In this document: piece after piece, positions 45,242 through 64,000 of the stretch
Numbering within the stretch: the stretch's first letter is position 1
How the letters are laid out: each line of letters opens with the position of its first letter
DNA from: Eriocheir sinensis
Taxonomy: Eukaryota > Arthropoda > Malacostraca > Decapoda > Varunidae
Assembly (NCBI RefSeq): GCF_024679095.1
Contig: NC_066517.1
Location: 18,122,600 to 18,186,599, forward strand
Direction of reading: 5' to 3'
DNA length: 64,000 nucleotides
Position numbers and translations under genes: made by a program
The notes under the pieces: generated by a model
What the model was told of the DNA's origin: nothing
The model's input: only the letters and a program-made list of their open reading frames with translations
The model's database searches: none

Positions 45242-47098
45242 CTAGTTGATATTAAGTTGAAGGAAGTGACGGTCGAGCTTATTTTTGAAGGAGTCAATCG
45301 TGTTACACTGGACCACTGACGGTGGAAGCTTATTCCATTCTCGCACTACAACGTTGGTGAAGAAAAATTTGGTGCAGTCTGAATTTACTTGTCTACATCT
45401 GAGTTTTACGCCATTGTTCCTCGTGCGCAAAGTGTCATCGATCATAAACAATGTTGATCTGTCTACATTCGTGAAACCATTAAGTATTTTAAAACATTCG
45501 ATCAGTTTTCCTCGGAGGCGACGTTTCAAGAGAGAACATGTTAAGGGTAGAAAGCCTTTCTTCGTAGGATTTGTTGCGCAAGGAAGGGATCATTTTCGTT
45601 GCCCGACGCTGAACACCTTCTAATTTAGCAATATCCTTTGCATGGTGGGGAGACCAAAACTGTACCGCATATTCCAAGACTAAACTGTTGTAGAGCGGGA
45701 GTATTACATCTTTATTCTTGAATACAAAGTTTCTTTTAATGAAGCCCAACATTCTGTTCGCTTTATTTGCTGCATCGATGCATTGCTGTGAGAATTTGAG
45801 GTTTGACGCGATTTTGACCCCCAAGTCTTTGACGCATTGAACGCTTTTGAGTTTAACGCCGCGCATTTCGTATTCGAACTTCTTATTCCTCGTTCCAACT
45901 TGAAGGACCTGGCACTTGTCTACGTTAAAGGGCATCTCCCATCTATCCGACCAAGCTGAAATTTTGTGCAAATCCTCTTGGAGGCTTTGCCTGTCTTCGT
46001 CAATGAGAACCGAGTTGCCAATCTTTGTGTCGTCTGCAAATTTACTAATGCGGTTATTGAGTCCAACATCCACGTCGTTGATGTAAATAATGAAGAGCAC
46101 TGGGCCAAGGACTGAGCCCTGAGGGACGCCACTAGTGACAGGCGCCCACTCTGAGTTAAATCCGTCAATCACTACTCTTTGTTGTCTGTTGCTCAACCAA
46201 TTCGCGATCCATTGGTTTACTTGACCGTCAATACCTATTTGCTTTAATTTGTAAAGTAATTTATGATGCGGGACTTTATCAAACGCTTTCTGAATTCAAG
46301 ATAGACTACGTCCAGTGATTTGGTTACGTCATAAACAGTGAAGAGGTCGTTATAAAAGGTTAATAGGTTTGATAGGCAGGATCTTTTGTTTCGGAAGCCA
46401 TGTTGTGAGTCCCCAATCAATGAGTGGCTTTCAAGGTAATTCACAATTTTGTCTCTAATTATGCCCTCAAGTAGCTTACCTACAACCGAAGTTAGACTAA
46501 TGGGCCTGTAATTACCTGGTACTTTTTTGTCTCCTTTCTTGAAAATCGGTGTCACGTTAGCCTTTTTCCAATCTGAAGGGACGATGCCTTGTCGCAAGGA
46601 CATATTGAATACGGTTGTGAGGGAGGAGAGTATTTCGCTCTTTGTTTCTTTCAGCAGAGTTGGATATACTTTGTCAGGTCCAGGACTTTTATTTGTTTTA
46701 AGTGAATGGAGAGCTTTAAGGACTTCATCGGTTGTTATTTCAAAATTAGGCAATGCATGCTCGAGATTTACAATAGTACTGGTGTTGGTGGTAGCGTGAG
46801 GAAGACTGTTAGTATTAAACACCGAGGAAAAGTAATTGTTTAAGAGGTTTGCAATGTGTTGGCTGTCAGTCACTAGTGCACCGTCGCTGTTTGTTAAAGG
46901 TCCAATACCACTTTTGATCGCCTTTCTGCTGTTTATGTAACTGAAGAAAGATTTCTGATTATTTTTACAGTTGGCTGCAATATTTTCTTCGTATCTACGC
47001 TTTGCCTGACCTACTAGTCTTTTTACTCGTCGCCTGGCATCATTATAAAGTCTAATGTTTTCGGGCGTGCTTTGTTCTTTCTTTAACCTGTAAAACAA
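45242..47098 (-). pseudogene. LINE reverse transcriptase
   Basis: N-terminal part (47098-46244) with NYRPISLTSVVGKLLEGIIR and HGFRNKRSC; frameshift; palm part (46196-45489) with SGVPQGSVLGPVLFIIYIND and the catalytic FADD; another frameshift; C-terminal tail (45529-45242) with VVREWNKLPPSVVQ and FKNKLDRHF. The block order is complete for a CR1-type RT but the frame is broken at least twice. Confidence 0.85.
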
Positions 47099-47229
47099 TT
47101 TTCTCTCATTGACTGATTGTTTAATTTCGCTATTAAACCACGGTTTTTATTAGTGTTAATTCGCTTCTCGCAACAGGGGACAAATGAGTTCGGCTGAGTG
47201 AGTAAGTGATTTTTTCGTCTTCGCCAGGC

Positions 47230-48020
47230 TTACTCTAGGTTTCCGTCATCTGATTGTTGGAATTCTGTTAGTTTTTGTCGGATTTCTGCGAAGTTAGCTC
47301 TTTTGAAATTGGGCACCTTTACTTTATTTTCAGTCACTGATGATTGAGCTTTAATGTCGACGCGCACTAATTTATGATCGCAAGAACCGAGGTGTTCTCC
47401 TACCGTGACACTACTGATTAGGTTATCTTGGGTCGTTATAACAAGGTCGAGTATATTATTTTGTCGAGTTGGCTCAGAAACCATTTGGCTCAGATAATTT
47501 TCTTCTAGAAATTCGATCATTCTATGTGACTCGCCTTCTGTACCTGACAGTGTCGCCCAGTCGATATGGGGGAGGTTAAAGTCTCCTAATATCAGTGAGT
47601 CGCTGTTATTAAGTGACTGCCTTAAGACTCTGTACATTTCAAGGTCGTCATCGAGTGATTGCCCGGGAGGTCTGTAGGTGACAGATATATTTAAGTTGAC
47701 TTTTGCAATGTTTACTCGCACGCACAAATGTTCAACGTTACTGTTTCCCGGTGTTTTGTCAGTGGTTGCAAATAGCTTTGACATAAAGGGCGACGCCACC
47801 GCCTCTACGGTTTACACGATCTTTGTTGAAGAGTCTGTAGCCATCTATGTTGTATTCGGAACTTAAATCAATATTTGTGGTGTCGATAAATGTTTCGGTT
47901 ATAGCAATTATGTCAAAATTTTCTGTTAAAGCAAGACATCTCAGTTCATCAAATTTGTTTCTTAGGCTACGCGCATTGAAACTAAGGATTTTTAAGTTAT
48001 CTAGAGGCTTAGTAATAGAG
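47230..48020 (-). pseudogene. LINE APE-type endonuclease
   Basis: Begins LKILSFNARSLRNKFDEL, contains the catalytic-Glu block IIAITETFID, then RGGGVALYV; after a frame change come LILGDFNLPHIDW and the C-terminal SCDHKLVRVDI. The final SDH motif reads CDH. It is followed by a stop and then the linker to RT. Confidence 0.8.
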
Positions 48021-48075
48021 GTGGTGGTACTTGCTGGATCACGGTTACGGGTTTGTTGCGATGCACGGCGTCTAT

Positions 48076-48655
<580 letters not shown>

Positions 48656-48659
48656 TGCT

Positions 48660-63764
<15,105 letters not shown>

Positions 63765-64000
63765 GTGAGTATGTAGTGCCCTGAAGATTGGGGCACCAGG
63801 TGATGCAAAATAAATCAAAGGGAGACGGGGAAATAGGGGGAAAATGAAAAAAACTGAGGCCAGAAACTCACCCTGAGGGTAGTTCTGCCACCACTCGGCG
63901 ATCTAAGGGCAAACAGGGTCACCCCTAGTTCGCAGGGAACCTTAAAATTTAAGTAATACAAAATGGGGGACTCAGGGGAGGGTTTCCGGGGACTCAAGAA

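Overview
The window looks like nuclear DNA of an arthropod, most likely a decapod crustacean. The only host gene recognised is a CYP2-clan cytochrome P450 with ten small GT-AG exons spread over about 20 kb. Almost everything else is repeat: very long (AT)n, (GA)n and (CTA)n tracts, tRNA-derived SINEs, CR1-type LINE pieces, one LTR element and at least six kinds of DNA transposon. The taxonomic call is inference from gene type and repeat style, since no search could be run.

Layout. Copy A of the P450 region runs from about 312 to past 28376 and carries all ten exons (7738-28376, 484 codons plus stop, no break). A spacer (28.4-45.0 kb) follows. It holds a rearranged Ty3/gypsy-like element (34043-39669) with a hAT-type element nested in it, two copies of a small inverted-repeat element with 6-bp target duplications, SINEs and tandem repeats. 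Copy B starts near 44972 and repeats the order of copy A. Its exons 1-8 lie at 52856-63764 and exons 9-10 fall beyond the window. The copies are offset by about 45 kb. By eye the shared exons differ by about 19 amino acids in 371, and many of these fall in substrate-recognition regions.

The copies act as each other's empty-site controls. A pogo-like element with a TA duplication and a hAT inside it (3906-5981), a SINE (2357-2742) and a 7-kb P-superfamily-like element (10039-17046) are in A only. A nearly complete CR1-like LINE with an SGNH-esterase ORF1 (45119-48555) and further SINEs are in B only.

The most striking structure sits in intron 4 of both copies (A 17132-22173, B 55269-60787). 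Two long inverted arms made entirely of a 15/16-bp minisatellite flank a core with pieces of a MULE (Mutator-like) transposase. This is the architecture of Foldback/MULE elements. The arms differ greatly in length and unit composition between A and B, so they have been remodelled since the duplication. The very long open frames in the arms come from the repeat unit and are not genes.
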